Part shown: positions 6,667-15,065 of the stretch, in pieces
How the letters are laid out: each line of letters opens with the position of its first letter
Numbering within the stretch: position 1 is the first letter of the stretch
Origin: an uncultured bacterium
Lineage (GTDB): Bacteria > UBP6 > UBA1177 > JAKLFG01
Assembly: GCA_938048925.1 (NCBI GenBank)
Contig: CALITV010000197.1
Span: 1 to 15,201 of the forward strand
Direction of reading: 5' to 3'
DNA length: 15,201 bases
Program-made: the position numbers and the translations under genes
The notes under the pieces: generated by a model
Database searches by the model: none
What the model saw: only the letters and a program-made list of their open reading frames with translations
Told to the model about the DNA's origin: nothing

Positions 6667-7986
6667 TCACCTGCTCCTGCTCTTCACCAAGGAGCCTTTT
6701 CCTCCGATGGAGAAGCCTTCGTAGTTGTTGCTGATGAGATACGATTCTATCTGCGAAGCGGTATCCATAGCGACACCGACAACGATGAGTATCGAAGTAC
6801 CACCCATATAAAAGGGGAGCCCCATCTTGTTACGGAGCAAGTCAGGGATCAGACACACCGCCGAAAGGTAAATGGCTCCTCCGAAGGTGATCTTGGTGAG
6901 CACCTTGTTGATGTAGTCCACCGTCTCTTTGCCGGGACGGAAACCGGGGATATAGCCGCCGTTCTTGTTCAGATTCTCGGCAATGTCCTCAGTTTTGAAC
7001 TGCACAAAGGTATAAAAGAAAGCAAAGAAGATGATGAGCACAATGTAGAGAAGTTCGTAGAGCCAGCCTCCCGAGTGGAGCATTCGCTGCAACGGTCCCA
7101 TCCAGTCAGCATTCAGGAAACCGCCGATGGTCGCTGGGAACACGAGGAGCGCGGATGCGAATATCGGGGGAATGACTCCCGATGTGTTTATCTTGAGCGG
7201 CAGATAACTGTTCTGAAGCGTCCGCCCACCGGCGACACGGCGTGCATATTGTATCGGTATCTTGCGCCGCGAACTCTCAACGAAGACGATGACCGTAAAT
7301 GCAACGACAATTACGAGAAAGAACACCGCGAGATGGAACGGTTTTATCATTTCCTCACGGAGATACTTGACCAACTGGGCAAACATGGTCGGAAACCGGG
7401 CAACGATCGAAGCAAAGATCAAAAGGGAAATACCATTACCTATACCACGTTCCGCTATTTGCTCGCCGAGCCACATGAGGAACAAGGTACCGGTGGTAAG
7501 CGTGATGACGGTTATGACCCGAAAGAACCAGCCGGGGTTTTGCACCACCACTTCCCCCGCTTTGCCGGTGAGGCTCTCGAGGAACTTGGCCATCATGAGC
7601 CCCTGAAATAGACAGAGCAATACGGTCCCATAGCGGGTGTACTGAGTGATTTTTTTCTGCCCTTGGTCTCCTTCCTTCTGCAGTTCCCCAATCTGGGGAA
7701 CGACCACCGCAAGAAGCGAAAAGATAATGGAGGAACTGATGTACGGCATGATCCCGAGTGCAAAGATAGAGAGTTGTTCGAGCGCACCGCCGGAGAACAT
7801 GTTGAACAGACCGAGGATCGTGGTCGAGCCTTTAGTCGCCATGATGTCGGCCATAATATGCTTGTCGACGCCGGGGGTAGTCACGAAGATACCAAGACGG
7901 TATATCGCAAGGATGAAGAGGGTGAATACGATACGCTCCCGAAGGTCGGGAATCTTGAAGATGTTGGAAAGAATCCTGCTAATCAA
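6667..7986 (-). CDS. secY: Protein translocase subunit SecY
   Basis: A 439-residue polytopic membrane protein with the ten-helix SecY pattern. Diagnostic blocks are 'NIFKIPDLRERI' at the start, 'FSGGALEQLSIFALGIMPYI' (64-83), 'LMWLGEQIAERGIGNGISLL' (170-189) and 'GGTSILIVVGVAMDT' (395-409). It forms the channel through which SecA and ribosomes export or insert proteins. The start is TTG at 7986, inside the end of rplO (8-bp overlap), with AGAGGAG seven bases upstream; a start here gives the expected N-terminus, while downstream ATGs would delete the first membrane segment. Coupling to rplO translation is likely. Confidence 0.97.
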   Translation of the reverse strand: MISRILSNIFKIPDLRERIVFTLFILAIYRLGIFVTTPGVDKHIMADIMATKGSTTILGLFNMFSGGALEQLSIFALGIMPYISSSIIFSLLAVVVPQIGELQKEGDQGQKKITQYTRYGTVLLCLFQGLMMAKFLESLTGKAGEVVVQNPGWFFRVITVITLTTGTLFLMWLGEQIAERGIGNGISLLIFASIVARFPTMFAQLVKYLREEMIKPFHLAVFFLVIVVAFTVIVFVESSRRKIPIQYARRVAGGRTLQNSYLPLKINTSGVIPPIFASALLVFPATIGGFLNADWMGPLQRMLHSGGWLYELLYIVLIIFFAFFYTFVQFKTEDIAENLNKNGGYIPGFRPGKETVDYINKVLTKITFGGAIYLSAVCLIPDLLRNKMGLPFYMGGTSILIVVGVAMDTASQIESYLISNNYEGFSIGGKGSLVKSRSR

Positions 7987-8425
7987 GGTTCAACTCCTCT
8001 GCCTTTCCGCCGCTCTTTTCTATTGACTCGCGTGCGCCCTTGGTGAATTTATGAACTTTCACGGTAAGCGGATGCTTCAATGTTGCGCGTCCGATGATCT
8101 TGACCGTTTTTTCTGTTCCCTTACAGAGCCCCATTTCGGCCAGTTTCGCGATGTCAATGACTTCGGAAGTGTCCACCTTCTCCAAGTAACGGATGTTGAT
8201 TTCGGCGGTTTCGACAGCGAACATGTTATGGAATCCCCTTTTCGGCAGACGACGGATGAGCGGCATTTGGCCTCCCTCGAAACCAGCGCGCACCGAACGA
8301 CCGGCACGCGATTTCTGTCCCTTATGCCCTTTCGTCGAGGTGCGTCCGTGCCCCGAACCATTACCACGCCCGATGATCTTCCGTTTTTTCAAGCCGGCCG
8401 GTTTCTTGAGTTCGTGGAGATGCAT
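7979..8425 (-). CDS. rplO: 50S ribosomal protein L15
   Basis: This 148-residue protein has the basic glycine-rich N-terminus 'GRGNGSGHGRTSTKGHKGQK', then 'GFEGGQMPLIRRLPKRGFHN' and the L15 signature region 'VKVHKFTKGARESIEKSGGK'. L15 is a late-assembling large-subunit protein. The ATG is only 3 bp after the rpsE stop, with the AAGGAG for rplO lying in the last rpsE codons. In most bacteria rpmD (L30) would lie between these genes; there is no room for it here. Confidence 0.97.
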   Translation of the reverse strand: MHLHELKKPAGLKKRKIIGRGNGSGHGRTSTKGHKGQKSRAGRSVRAGFEGGQMPLIRRLPKRGFHNMFAVETAEINIRYLEKVDTSEVIDIAKLAEMGLCKGTEKTVKIIGRATLKHPLTVKVHKFTKGARESIEKSGGKAEELNLD

Positions 8426-8428
8426 ATC

Positions 8429-8956
8429 TTACTCCTTCGATTTCACTTGATAATAGGGAATGGTGACATTTCGTTTGGCTTGGACCTCACCGACGCTTTC
8501 CATCGAAAGAAGCGCGTTGAACGTCGCCTTGGCCATGTTATGCGGGTTACTTGAACCGATACTTTTGGTAAGAATGTCGGTGACACCCGCCGCTTCCAAC
8601 ACCGATCTCACCGCCGATCCGGCGATGACGCCGGTGCCCGGCGCAGCCGGGCGCAAGAACACTCTCCCGGCACCGAATTCGCCGATTACTTCGTGAGGAA
8701 TCGTGCCGCGGCACAATGTGACTCGGCGCAGACTCTTACGAGCGCGGGCTATCCCCTTTTTGATTGCTTCCGGCACCTCGCGTGCCTTGCCGAGCCCCAA
8801 CCCCACATGGCCTTGCCCGTCGCCCACCACCATGAGTGCGGAGAAACTGAAATTCTTGCCACCCTTGACGACCTTCGCCACGCGGTTCACATAGATGAGT
8901 TTTTCGTGAAGATCGAGCCCTTCCGGGTTGATCGGCTTGACCTTTTCCTTTCTCAT
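8429..8956 (-). CDS. rpsE: 30S ribosomal protein S5
   Basis: The 175-residue protein shows the double-stranded-RNA-binding N-terminal domain '[20 protein letters not shown]' with '[21 protein letters not shown]', and the C-terminal domain with '[19 protein letters not shown]' and '[16 protein letters not shown]'. S5 lies at the mRNA entry channel and influences decoding accuracy. The ATG start follows rplR by 22 bp. Length and motifs are normal. Confidence 0.98.
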   Translation of the reverse strand: MRKEKVKPINPEGLDLHEKLIYVNRVAKVVKGGKNFSFSALMVVGDGQGHVGLGLGKAREVPEAIKKGIARARKSLRRVTLCRGTIPHEVIGEFGAGRVFLRPAAPGTGVIAGSAVRSVLEAAGVTDILTKSIGSSNPHNMAKATFNALLSMESVGEVQAKRNVTIPYYQVKSKE

Positions 8957-8978
8957 GGTTTCGCCTCTTTATCGAATT

Positions 8979-9338
8979 TTAGAATTCCAACCCGCCTTTC
9001 CGCGCCGCTTCGGCGAGTGCCTTCACGCGGCCATGATACCGGTAGCCACTCCGGTCAAAAACGACCTGTTGGATACCGTGCGCCTTGCACTTCATCGCCA
9101 AGATCTCTCCCACCCGCGCTGCATCGGCTTTCTTGTCACCCTCCCCCTCTTTATAGTCCTTACCGGTAGTTGAAGCGGCCACCAAAGTCTTGCCCAAAGT
9201 GTCGTCAATCACCTGCGCATAAATGTGCTTACAACTCCGAAACACCGTCAGACGCGGACGTGTCGAACTGCCTTGTATTTTCTTGCGGATGGACGCCTTT
9301 CTCCTATCACGTCGTTGTCGTTTTATGTTGCCGCTCAT
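8979..9338 (-). CDS. rplR: 50S ribosomal protein L18
   Basis: This 119-residue protein binds 5S rRNA in the central protuberance together with L5. '[20 protein letters not shown]' and the C-terminal '[28 protein letters not shown]' are standard. The frame stays open upstream, but the ATG at 9338 is preceded by GGGAGGA and gives the normal basic N-terminus '[20 protein letters not shown]', so I start there. The gap to rplF is 22 bp. Confidence 0.97.
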   Translation of the reverse strand: MSGNIKRQRRDRRKASIRKKIQGSSTRPRLTVFRSCKHIYAQVIDDTLGKTLVAASTTGKDYKEGEGDKKADAARVGEILAMKCKAHGIQQVVFDRSGYRYHGRVKALAEAARKGGLEF

Positions 9339-9360
9339 GGGATGTTCCTCCTTCCCTCTT

Positions 9361-9897
9361 TTACTTCGCCGCCGCTTTCCCGGCTTTCCGTCGCACCACT
9401 TCTCCCCGGTAACTGATGCCCTTTGCTTTGTAGGGCTCCACCGGTCGGAGCGCCCGTATCTTCGCCGCGAAATCACCGAGCAATTGTTTGTCAGCAGAGA
9501 CCAGCGTGATCTCGTTCTGCTTCACCTCTGCGGTGATCCCTTTCGGCACCTCGAGTTCCACGGGATGCGAAAAGCCGAGTAAGAAAGAAATCTTGTTCCC
9601 TTTTTGTTCGAATTTGTACCCGGTGCCCTTGACATCAAGCACTTTGCTGAAACCTTCGGTCACTCCGACGACCATATTGTGAATGAGCATCCGATACAGT
9701 CCATGGAGCGCCTTTGTCTTTTTTTCTTCGTCTTTTCGTTCAACAACGATGGTGTTGTTCTCCACTTTCACAGCGAGTTTCGGATGCAGTGGTCGTTCCA
9801 GCACCCCTTTCGGGCCCTTGACGCGGATCACCTCGTTTTGTAGCGCCACCTCAACCTTGGGCCCGAACGGTATCGGCTTTTTTCCTATTCTCGACAC
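9361..9897 (-). CDS. rplF: 50S ribosomal protein L6
   Basis: The 178-residue length is typical. It has two tandem L6 domains: '[11 protein letters not shown]' and '[14 protein letters not shown]' in the first, and the C-terminal 23S-binding block '[19 protein letters not shown]' in the second. L6 lies near the sarcin-ricin loop and factor-binding site. The start codon is GTG, with GGGAGGA upstream, 19 bp after rpsH. Confidence 0.98.
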   Translation of the reverse strand: MSRIGKKPIPFGPKVEVALQNEVIRVKGPKGVLERPLHPKLAVKVENNTIVVERKDEEKKTKALHGLYRMLIHNMVVGVTEGFSKVLDVKGTGYKFEQKGNKISFLLGFSHPVELEVPKGITAEVKQNEITLVSADKQLLGDFAAKIRALRPVEPYKAKGISYRGEVVRRKAGKAAAK

Positions 9898-9916
9898 GGC
9901 AATCCTCCCTGATCAA

Positions 9917-10309
9917 TCACCACACTTGACACAACACCTCACCCCCCACTTTCATCTCACGCGCCTTGCGATCAGACATAACACCGCGGGAAGTCGAAAG
10001 AATAGAGATACCAAGTCCTGCCTTTACATACGGAAGATCGGCTACCGGCAGATATACACGGCGTCCCGGCTTGCTCACCCGTTCAAGACGAGAAATGACC
10101 GGACGCCCATTACTGTAGCGGATATCAATCGCGACAGTTCGTTTTGCGCCGATCTCCGTGACACGGAAGTCGTTGATATATCCTTCCTCCTTGAGCACTT
10201 GACTGATCCCTTCTATGAGCCGCGATGACGGGATGCCGACCTCCGTTTCCTTTTCGGCGCGTATCGCGTTGCGGATGCGGGTGAGGTAGTTGGCGATTAT
10301 ATCGTTCAT
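9917..10309 (-). CDS. rpsH: 30S ribosomal protein S8
   Basis: A 130-residue protein with the N-terminal '[13 protein letters not shown]' and the C-terminal signature '[20 protein letters not shown]' ending in 'GGEVLCQVW'. S8 is a primary 16S-binding protein and in E. coli is the translational repressor of the spc operon through the rplE region. Whether that control exists here cannot be judged: the rplX-rplE junction is not obviously structured. The ATG follows rpsN by 9 bp. Confidence 0.98.
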   Translation of the reverse strand: MNDIIANYLTRIRNAIRAEKETEVGIPSSRLIEGISQVLKEEGYINDFRVTEIGAKRTVAIDIRYSNGRPVISRLERVSKPGRRVYLPVADLPYVKAGLGISILSTSRGVMSDRKAREMKVGGEVLCQVW

Positions 10310-10318
10310 GTCCCTCTC

Positions 10319-10504
10319 CTACCAACTCGATTTGACAACACCGGGGATAGTTCCCCATGCCGCCAGTTTGCGGAAACAGAGGCGACACATATCGAATTTT
10401 CTGAGATAACCTCGAGGACGGCCGCACAGCGGACACCGATTATGCGCCCGAGTCATGAACGCCGGCCTCTTTTTCGCCTTGAGCCTCATTGAGAGTCTGG
10501 CCAC
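10319..10504 (-). CDS. rpsN: 30S ribosomal protein S14, zinc-binding short type
   Basis: This is the 61-residue Z-type S14, not the 101-residue form. '[24 protein letters not shown]' carries the two CxxC pairs (Cys24/27 and Cys40/43), and it ends 'IPGVVKSSW'. It sits in the head of the small subunit. The start codon is GTG with GGAGGA six bases upstream. It lies between rplE and rpsH, the conserved position. Confidence 0.97.
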   Translation of the reverse strand: MARLSMRLKAKKRPAFMTRAHNRCPLCGRPRGYLRKFDMCRLCFRKLAAWGTIPGVVKSSW

Positions 10505-10532
10505 TGATCATCCTCCTTTATTCGTCAATAAC

Positions 10533-11147
10533 TTAACTGTTGAACGGCATACCGAACATCCTGAGCAGGGCCTTCGCATCCTTGTCATTACGCGCCGAGG
10601 TGCAAATGGTGACATTGAGCCCTTTGACCGTCTCCACTTTATTAAAATCTATCTCGGGAAAGATGAGGAAATCCTTGATACCGAGCGAGTAATTACCGCG
10701 GCCGTCGAAAGCCTTCCCCGAAATACCGCGGAAGTCCCTCACCCGCGGCAACGCAACTGTTACGAGGCGATCAAGGAAATCGTACATCCGATCACGCCGC
10801 AGGACCACAGATGTCCCTATCGGCATACCTTGCCGAACCTTGAATGTCGCAATGGACTTGCGTGCTTTGTTGATTACCGGTTTCTGCCCGGCGATCGCCG
10901 CGAGTTCCTTCACGGCATCCTCAAGCAGTTTTTTATTCTGGATCGCCTCGCCGACACCCATGTTCAATACGATCTTCGTGATGCGAGGAACCGCCATAGG
11001 GTTGGTGATGCCCAGTTCCTTGGCAAGCGCCGGACGGATTTCTTTTTCGTAGTATCCTCTCATACGGCTCACATACGGCGCCTGCTGCGGCGCAGCGGCC
11101 TTTTCTTTCGTCGCCTTCGCCGTTTTTTGTTTTTCCTTTTCCGCCAT
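10533..11147 (-). CDS. rplE: 50S ribosomal protein L5 with N-terminal extension
   Basis: The conserved L5 body starts at about residue 25 ('[22 protein letters not shown]') and includes '[20 protein letters not shown]', '[20 protein letters not shown]' and '[20 protein letters not shown]'. It binds 5S rRNA and the P-site tRNA. The start is ambiguous: the ATG at 11147 (204 residues) and its neighbour at 11150 share GGGAG upstream, whereas the longest frame (11186) would overlap rplX by 22 bp and lacks a ribosome-binding site. With the chosen start the protein carries about 24 extra residues rich in K, A, E and Q that ordinary L5 proteins (about 180) lack. Confidence 0.96.
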   Translation of the reverse strand: MAEKEKQKTAKATKEKAAAPQQAPYVSRMRGYYEKEIRPALAKELGITNPMAVPRITKIVLNMGVGEAIQNKKLLEDAVKELAAIAGQKPVINKARKSIATFKVRQGMPIGTSVVLRRDRMYDFLDRLVTVALPRVRDFRGISGKAFDGRGNYSLGIKDFLIFPEIDFNKVETVKGLNVTICTSARNDKDAKALLRMFGMPFNS

Positions 11148-11164
11148 CATCTTCTCCCGTCGTC

Positions 11165-11476
11165 TCACGCTATCGTTTCGCCGCATTTACGGCAGTAACG
11201 CACCCGTTTCCCGTCACCGAGTTCCTTGCGTCGGAACGAGGTTGGTTGGGTACACTTGGGGCATATCGGCCGCACATTCGAGATGTGGATCGGCATCGCC
11301 TTGTCAACTATCCCCGCCTCGCGGTTGGGCCCCTTCTTCTGGTGTTTTTTGTACACATTGACATTTTCGATGATAACCTTGTCCTCTTTCACAAGAACAC
11401 GAAGGACCTTACCGCTTTTCCCCTTATCCTTGCCGGCGAGAATGCGGACGGTGTCGTTCTTCTTGATGTTCGCCAT
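11165..11476 (-). CDS. rplX: 50S ribosomal protein L24, zinc-ribbon type
   Basis: A 103-residue protein with the N-terminal KOW motif '[20 protein letters not shown]' and a C-terminal 'CPKC...CRKC' zinc-ribbon pair. L24 begins large-subunit assembly on domain I of 23S rRNA and sits at the tunnel exit. ATG start, 17 bp after rplN, with an AGGAGG-type site upstream. Confidence 0.98.
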   Translation of the reverse strand: MANIKKNDTVRILAGKDKGKSGKVLRVLVKEDKVIIENVNVYKKHQKKGPNREAGIVDKAMPIHISNVRPICPKCTQPTSFRRKELGDGKRVRYCRKCGETIA

Positions 11477-11493
11477 GGCGTTTTCCTAACCTC

Positions 11494-11862
11494 CTACAGG
11501 ACTTCCGGTGCAAGCGAAATGATTTTCATGAATCCCTTGAGACGCAGTTCGCGGGCCACCGGACCAAAAACGCGGGTACCGATCGGCTCATAGTAATCAT
11601 CGAGGATGACCACCGCGTTGTCGTCGAAACGAATATACGAGCCGTCCTCGCGTTTCAGTTCCTTCGCTTGCCGCACGATGACTGCCCGTTTCACTTCTCC
11701 TTTCTTCACCTTCCCTTTCGGTTCGGCATCCTTGACCGAAACAACGATGACATCGCCGACACCAGCATATCGGCGGTTCGTGCCACCGTACACCTTAATA
11801 CACTGGACCTCTTTCGCTCCCGAGTTGTCGGCAACGGTGAGCCTTGTCTGTTTCTGTATCAT
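11494..11862 (-). CDS. rplN: 50S ribosomal protein L14
   Basis: At 122 residues it has the exact family length. '[20 protein letters not shown]' and '[20 protein letters not shown]' with the terminal '[12 protein letters not shown]' identify it. L14 forms intersubunit bridges and contacts the silencing factor RsfS. The frame is open further upstream, but the ATG at 11862 overlaps the rpsQ stop by 4 bp (ATGA) and gives the canonical N-terminus, so coupling to rpsQ is likely. Confidence 0.98.
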   Translation of the reverse strand: MIQKQTRLTVADNSGAKEVQCIKVYGGTNRRYAGVGDVIVVSVKDAEPKGKVKKGEVKRAVIVRQAKELKREDGSYIRFDDNAVVILDDYYEPIGTRVFGPVARELRLKGFMKIISLAPEVL

Positions 11863-12122
11863 GACTCTTCTCCCCGCGTTATCTTCGCTACCACAAGCCA
11901 CCGTTTGCGGGCGCTGACCGGGGCACACTCACGGATACGCACCCGGTCGCCGACCTTATAGACATCCTGTTCGTCGTGGGCGAGATATTTCTTGTGCGTC
12001 GTCACCATTTTTTTATAAAGGGGATGACGATAACGGCGCGTTACCATAACGGTAACCGTCTTCGCGGCCTTGTCGGCCACGACGGTTCCCACGAGGGTTC
12101 TCTTATGACTTTCCGGTTTCAT
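11859..12122 (-). CDS. rpsQ: 30S ribosomal protein S17
   Basis: An 87-residue OB-fold protein: '[23 protein letters not shown]', '[19 protein letters not shown]' and '[19 protein letters not shown]' are the S17 signatures. It is a primary 16S-binding protein. The ATG follows the rpmC stop by 4 bp, and its stop overlaps the rplN start. Confidence 0.98.
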   Translation of the reverse strand: MKPESHKRTLVGTVVADKAAKTVTVMVTRRYRHPLYKKMVTTHKKYLAHDEQDVYKVGDRVRIRECAPVSARKRWLVVAKITRGEES

Positions 12123-12126
12123 GTTT

Positions 12127-12351
12127 TCACCTCTTTTCCGGCACCGTTCCGTTCTTCTTTGTTACTTTTGGTTTTTCGGTGAGTAATGTGCGGGCACGCG
12201 CTATGTCTTTTTTCACCATCCTCAGCCGAGCGGAATTCTGCAGTTGCCCCATCGCTTTCTGGACACGAAGATTGAAATGTTCCTCTTCGAGCGTGAAGAG
12301 CAGTTCTTTCAGTTCTTCGACATTCTTTTTTCTCATCTCGCGGCTCTTCAT
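12127..12351 (-). CDS. rpmC: 50S ribosomal protein L29
   Basis: A 74-residue two-helix protein: '[20 protein letters not shown]' and '[30 protein letters not shown]' (shown in two conserved blocks) match L29, which sits at the tunnel exit near the trigger-factor dock. The C-terminus has a short basic tail ('[11 protein letters not shown]'). The ATG overlaps the rplP stop by 4 bp, so it is probably translated by coupling. Confidence 0.96.
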   Translation of the reverse strand: MKSREMRKKNVEELKELLFTLEEEHFNLRVQKAMGQLQNSARLRMVKKDIARARTLLTEKPKVTKKNGTVPEKR

Positions 12352-12767
12352 TTTATTTCGTCCCCCCGTACGATTATCTTAGTCTTTATCGGCAGTTTGT
12401 AGGCAGCGAGCCGAAGCGCTTCCCGCGCCGCGGCATCGTCGAGATCGCCGATCTCGAAAAGAACACGCCCCGGTTTGACGACACATACCCACTCTTCCGG
12501 GTTCCCCTTTCCTTTCCCCATTCTGGTCTCGAGCGGTTTCTTGGTAATAGGCTTGTCGGGAAAGATGCGTATCCACAGACGACCTCCTTTCCGTGCGAAA
12601 CGCATGATGGCGACACGCGCTGCCTCTATCTGACGGCTGGTTACCCAGCCGCTTTCGAGCGCTTTCAATCCATAATCCCCAAAATCTATGCGGTTGCAGG
12701 AAGTAGAGACACCGGCCATGCGGCCTTTTTGCATTTTCCGGAACTTCACCTTGTTCGGCATCAGCAT
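12348..12767 (-). CDS. rplP: 50S ribosomal protein L16
   Basis: The 139-residue protein starts '[19 protein letters not shown]' and has '[19 protein letters not shown]' and '[18 protein letters not shown]', the blocks that reach toward the A-site tRNA. L16 is essential for late large-subunit maturation. I take the ATG at 12767 because AGGTG is properly spaced from it and 'MLMP' is the family start; an upstream GTG (12776) overlaps that site. Confidence 0.97.
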   Translation of the reverse strand: MLMPNKVKFRKMQKGRMAGVSTSCNRIDFGDYGLKALESGWVTSRQIEAARVAIMRFARKGGRLWIRIFPDKPITKKPLETRMGKGKGNPEEWVCVVKPGRVLFEIGDLDDAAAREALRLAAYKLPIKTKIIVRGDEIK

Positions 12768-12790
12768 GACAAGCACCTATCACATTCTGG

Positions 12791-13459
12791 TTAATTTCTC
12801 TTGCCGCCTTTTCGTTTGTTCTCGGCCCGCTTGGAGACCTCACCGTGGTATATCCACACCTTTACACCGATAGTGCCGTAGGTGGTGCGAGCAACCGCAT
12901 AACCGTAATCAATATCGGCACGGAGAGTATGCAACGGCGTCCGCCCTTCGTGATAGTGTTCGGTGCGCGCTATCTCGTTGCCGCCGAGACGCCCGGCCAC
13001 CTGCACTTTGATCCCCTCTACGCCGCTCTTCATCGCATTGGTCATAGCCCGCTTCATGGCGCGCCGAAAGTGGGCACGCTTCTCTATCTGTTCTGCGATG
13101 CTTTCCGAAACAAGTTGGGCGTTGGTTTCTGGTTTCTTGACCTCTTCGGGCTGAACGAATATCTCTTGGGCGCTCCTCGCGATTTTCGCGACGATACTTT
13201 TGATCTTCTCTATGCCCGCCCCCTGTTTACCGACGATGATGCCCGGTTTCGCCGCGTGCAACGTCACTTTTATTTTGTTACCGGAGCGTTCTATGTGCAG
13301 GTCGGCTATGCCGGCCGCATAAAACTCTTTCTTTACCTTTTCACGGATGGCAAGGTCCTCATGAAGCCATACGGCGTAGTTGCGGTGGGAATACCACGCG
13401 GAACTCCACCCTTTCGTAATACCGACCCTGAACCCAATGGGGTTGACCTTCTGTCCCAA
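12791..13459 (-). CDS. rpsC: 30S ribosomal protein S3
   Basis: This 222-residue protein opens '[18 protein letters not shown]' at a TTG codon with GGAGGTG six bases upstream. The longer open frame (to 13588) lies inside rplV and has no homology-like sequence, so it is rejected. The N-terminal KH domain has GKQG at 77-80, and the C-terminal domain has 'RRAMKRA' (132-138) and '[12 protein letters not shown]' (156-167). S3 lines the mRNA entry pore and has helicase activity with S4 and S5. It follows rplV by 23 bp. Confidence 0.97.
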   Translation of the reverse strand: MGQKVNPIGFRVGITKGWSSAWYSHRNYAVWLHEDLAIREKVKKEFYAAGIADLHIERSGNKIKVTLHAAKPGIIVGKQGAGIEKIKSIVAKIARSAQEIFVQPEEVKKPETNAQLVSESIAEQIEKRAHFRRAMKRAMTNAMKSGVEGIKVQVAGRLGGNEIARTEHYHEGRTPLHTLRADIDYGYAVARTTYGTIGVKVWIYHGEVSKRAENKRKGGKRN

Positions 13460-13482
13460 GCGGCACCTCCTTGTATCCCTTT

Positions 13483-13839
13483 TCAGTTCCCCTGTTCCTT
13501 CTGTTCCGCCAAATCTATCGTCACATGGCTTGTGCGTTTGACGATACGGTTCGCACGACCGTGCGACTTGGTGACGAACCTTTTCCACATGGGGCCTTCA
13601 TCCACCGTGATTCGGGCGACTATCAATCTATCGGGGTCGAGATTGAAGTTGTTTTCGGCATTCGCTATGGCCGAATCAAGCAACTTTTTAATGGCCGGTG
13701 CGGCGCGGCGATTGGTGAAATCAAGGATGTTCCGCGCCTCTTCGACTCGTTTTCCCTTAATGATGTCGGCCACCTCGCGGACTCGGCGAGGACTCATCCG
13801 GTAATACTTGAGCACGGCCCTCACGCTTTTCGCTTCCAT
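13483..13839 (-). CDS. rplV: 50S ribosomal protein L22
   Basis: A 118-residue protein: '[22 protein letters not shown]', '[16 protein letters not shown]' and '[28 protein letters not shown]' (read as separate blocks) match L22, whose beta-hairpin lines the nascent peptide tunnel. The ATG at 13839 has GGAGAG upstream and gives the normal N-terminus '[10 protein letters not shown]'; the open frame continues into rpsS but carries nothing L22-like. The 68-bp spacer from rpsS is the largest in the cluster and holds a possible short leader frame. Confidence 0.97.
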   Translation of the reverse strand: MEAKSVRAVLKYYRMSPRRVREVADIIKGKRVEEARNILDFTNRRAAPAIKKLLDSAIANAENNFNLDPDRLIVARITVDEGPMWKRFVTKSHGRANRIVKRTSHVTIDLAEQKEQGN

Positions 13840-13889
13840 GGCGTCTCTCCAGACTTCATAAAAAAATAAAGCGGGGTCAGTGTATTCAT
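13821..13889 (-). CDS. Possible 22-codon leader ORF overlapping rplV start
   Basis: In the rpsS-rplV spacer an ATG at 13889 is preceded by AGAGGAG (13900-13894, four bases away). It opens a 22-residue frame, '[20 protein letters not shown]' plus two residues, that stops at TGA (13823-13821) within the seventh codon of rplV, in another frame. I see no known family. It could be translated and couple or interfere with rplV initiation, or it may be chance; the ribosome-binding site is the only support. Confidence 0.25.
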   Translation of the reverse strand: MNTLTPLYFFMKSGETPWKRKA

Positions 13890-13907
13890 TTTTCTCCTCT
13901 TGGCAAC

Positions 13908-14174
13908 TTATTTTTTCTCGCCGGCATGACCCTTGAAGACTCGAGTCGGTGCAAATTCGCCGAGTTTGAATCCGACCATTTCTTCGGTAACGAATATCGG
14001 CACGAATTTGTGACCATTGTGTACGGCAAAGGTGAGTCCTACCATCTCCGGAACAATGGTGGAGCGACGCGACCATGTCTTTATCGGCTTGCGATCGCCA
14101 GACTCCGCCGCCTTGAGGACCTTTTTCCAGAGATGCTGATCCACAAACGGCCCTTTTTTAACTGAACGCGGCAT
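13908..14174 (-). CDS. rpsS: 30S ribosomal protein S19
   Basis: An 88-residue protein: '[19 protein letters not shown]', '[20 protein letters not shown]' and '[16 protein letters not shown]' are the S19 signatures. It lies in the head of the small subunit, pairing with S13. The ATG at 14174 is preceded by GGAGGA, 43 bp after rplB; the longer open frame upstream is not S19-like. Confidence 0.98.
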   Translation of the reverse strand: MPRSVKKGPFVDQHLWKKVLKAAESGDRKPIKTWSRRSTIVPEMVGLTFAVHNGHKFVPIFVTEEMVGFKLGEFAPTRVFKGHAGEKK

Positions 14175-14217
14175 GATTCCTCCGTTCTTTACTCCAGTTT
14201 CCCATATACCCACATAT

Positions 14218-15045
14218 CTATTTCTGGCGTCTTCGCACTCTGAACCGTTCGGTTCGTTTGTTGTTTCTGGTCTTATATCCTTTCGTCGGCAAACCCCATG
14301 GAGACACCGGATGCCGGCCGCCCGCGGTCTTTCCCTCACCGCCGCCGTGCGGGTGATCTATGGGGTTCATGGCTACGCCGCGCACCTTCGGCCTGCGTCC
14401 AAGCCACCGCGATTTTCCCGCTTTTCCGATGCGTATATTGATGATTTCGGCGTTGCCGACTTGCCCTACCGTCGCTCGACAGTCGAGATGAACGAGGCGG
14501 ATTTCTCCAGACGGCATACGCACCGTCGCATAGTCTCCTTCCTTACCGAGAAGTTGCACGCCGGCCGCCGCCGCCCGGGCAAGTTGTCCCCCCTTGCCGG
14601 GTTTCAACTCCACATTGTGAATGAATGTCCCCACCGGAACGAATCGCAGCGGCATCGCATTGCCGGGACGAGCGTCCGCTTCTTTCGACGAAGACACCAC
14701 TATGTCGCCGACCTTCAGTTTGTCCGGAGCGATTATATAGCGTTTCTCCCCGTCGAGATAGTGTACCAGCGCTATCCTCGCATTGCGGTTGGGATCGTAC
14801 TCTATCGCGGCGACCTTTCCGGGAACATCCATCTTGTCGCGTTTGAAGTCTATTACGCGATACTTTTGTTTGTGACCACCGCCACGGCGGCGCGAGGTTA
14901 TTCTCCCGTCGGCATTGCGACCACCCGATTTCTTAAGCGGACGCAAAAGATGTTTCGCGGGTTTTCGAGGACTGACATCGGTAGTGTCGAGCACCGACAT
15001 GTTCCGCCGGCCAGCCGATGTGGGGTTATACGTCTTGATACCCAT
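14218..15045 (-). CDS. rplB: 50S ribosomal protein L2
   Basis: A 275-residue protein of normal length. '[18 protein letters not shown]', '[20 protein letters not shown]', the 23S-binding middle domain, and '[19 protein letters not shown]' containing the conserved histidine near the peptidyl-transferase centre are all present. It is needed for subunit association and peptide-bond formation. The ATG has AAGAGGGG upstream and follows rplW by 20 bp. Confidence 0.99.
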   Translation of the reverse strand: MGIKTYNPTSAGRRNMSVLDTTDVSPRKPAKHLLRPLKKSGGRNADGRITSRRRGGGHKQKYRVIDFKRDKMDVPGKVAAIEYDPNRNARIALVHYLDGEKRYIIAPDKLKVGDIVVSSSKEADARPGNAMPLRFVPVGTFIHNVELKPGKGGQLARAAAAGVQLLGKEGDYATVRMPSGEIRLVHLDCRATVGQVGNAEIINIRIGKAGKSRWLGRRPKVRGVAMNPIDHPHGGGEGKTAGGRHPVSPWGLPTKGYKTRNNKRTERFRVRRRQK

Positions 15046-15065
15046 GGGCTACCCCTCTTTTCCTG

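Noticed and set aside
6316..7611. A 431-codon plus-strand frame antisense to adk and secY, and similar frames at 12845-13804 and 14173-15105
   Set aside because: All are shadows of confident genes on the minus strand; no motif, no suitable ribosome-binding context, no break in the operon to explain them.
13460..13588. N-terminal extension of S3 to an upstream start
   Set aside because: The 43 extra residues lie in rplV sequence in another frame and are not S3-like; the TTG at 13459 with GGAGGTG gives the conserved start.
13861..13870. T-rich stretch (minus strand) in the rpsS-rplV spacer as an attenuator
   Set aside because: No GC-rich stem precedes the T-run, so there is no terminator structure.
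14175..14217. Tiny frame (8 codons) in the rplB-rpsS spacer
   Set aside because: Too short, without a ribosome-binding site of its own, and expected by chance.
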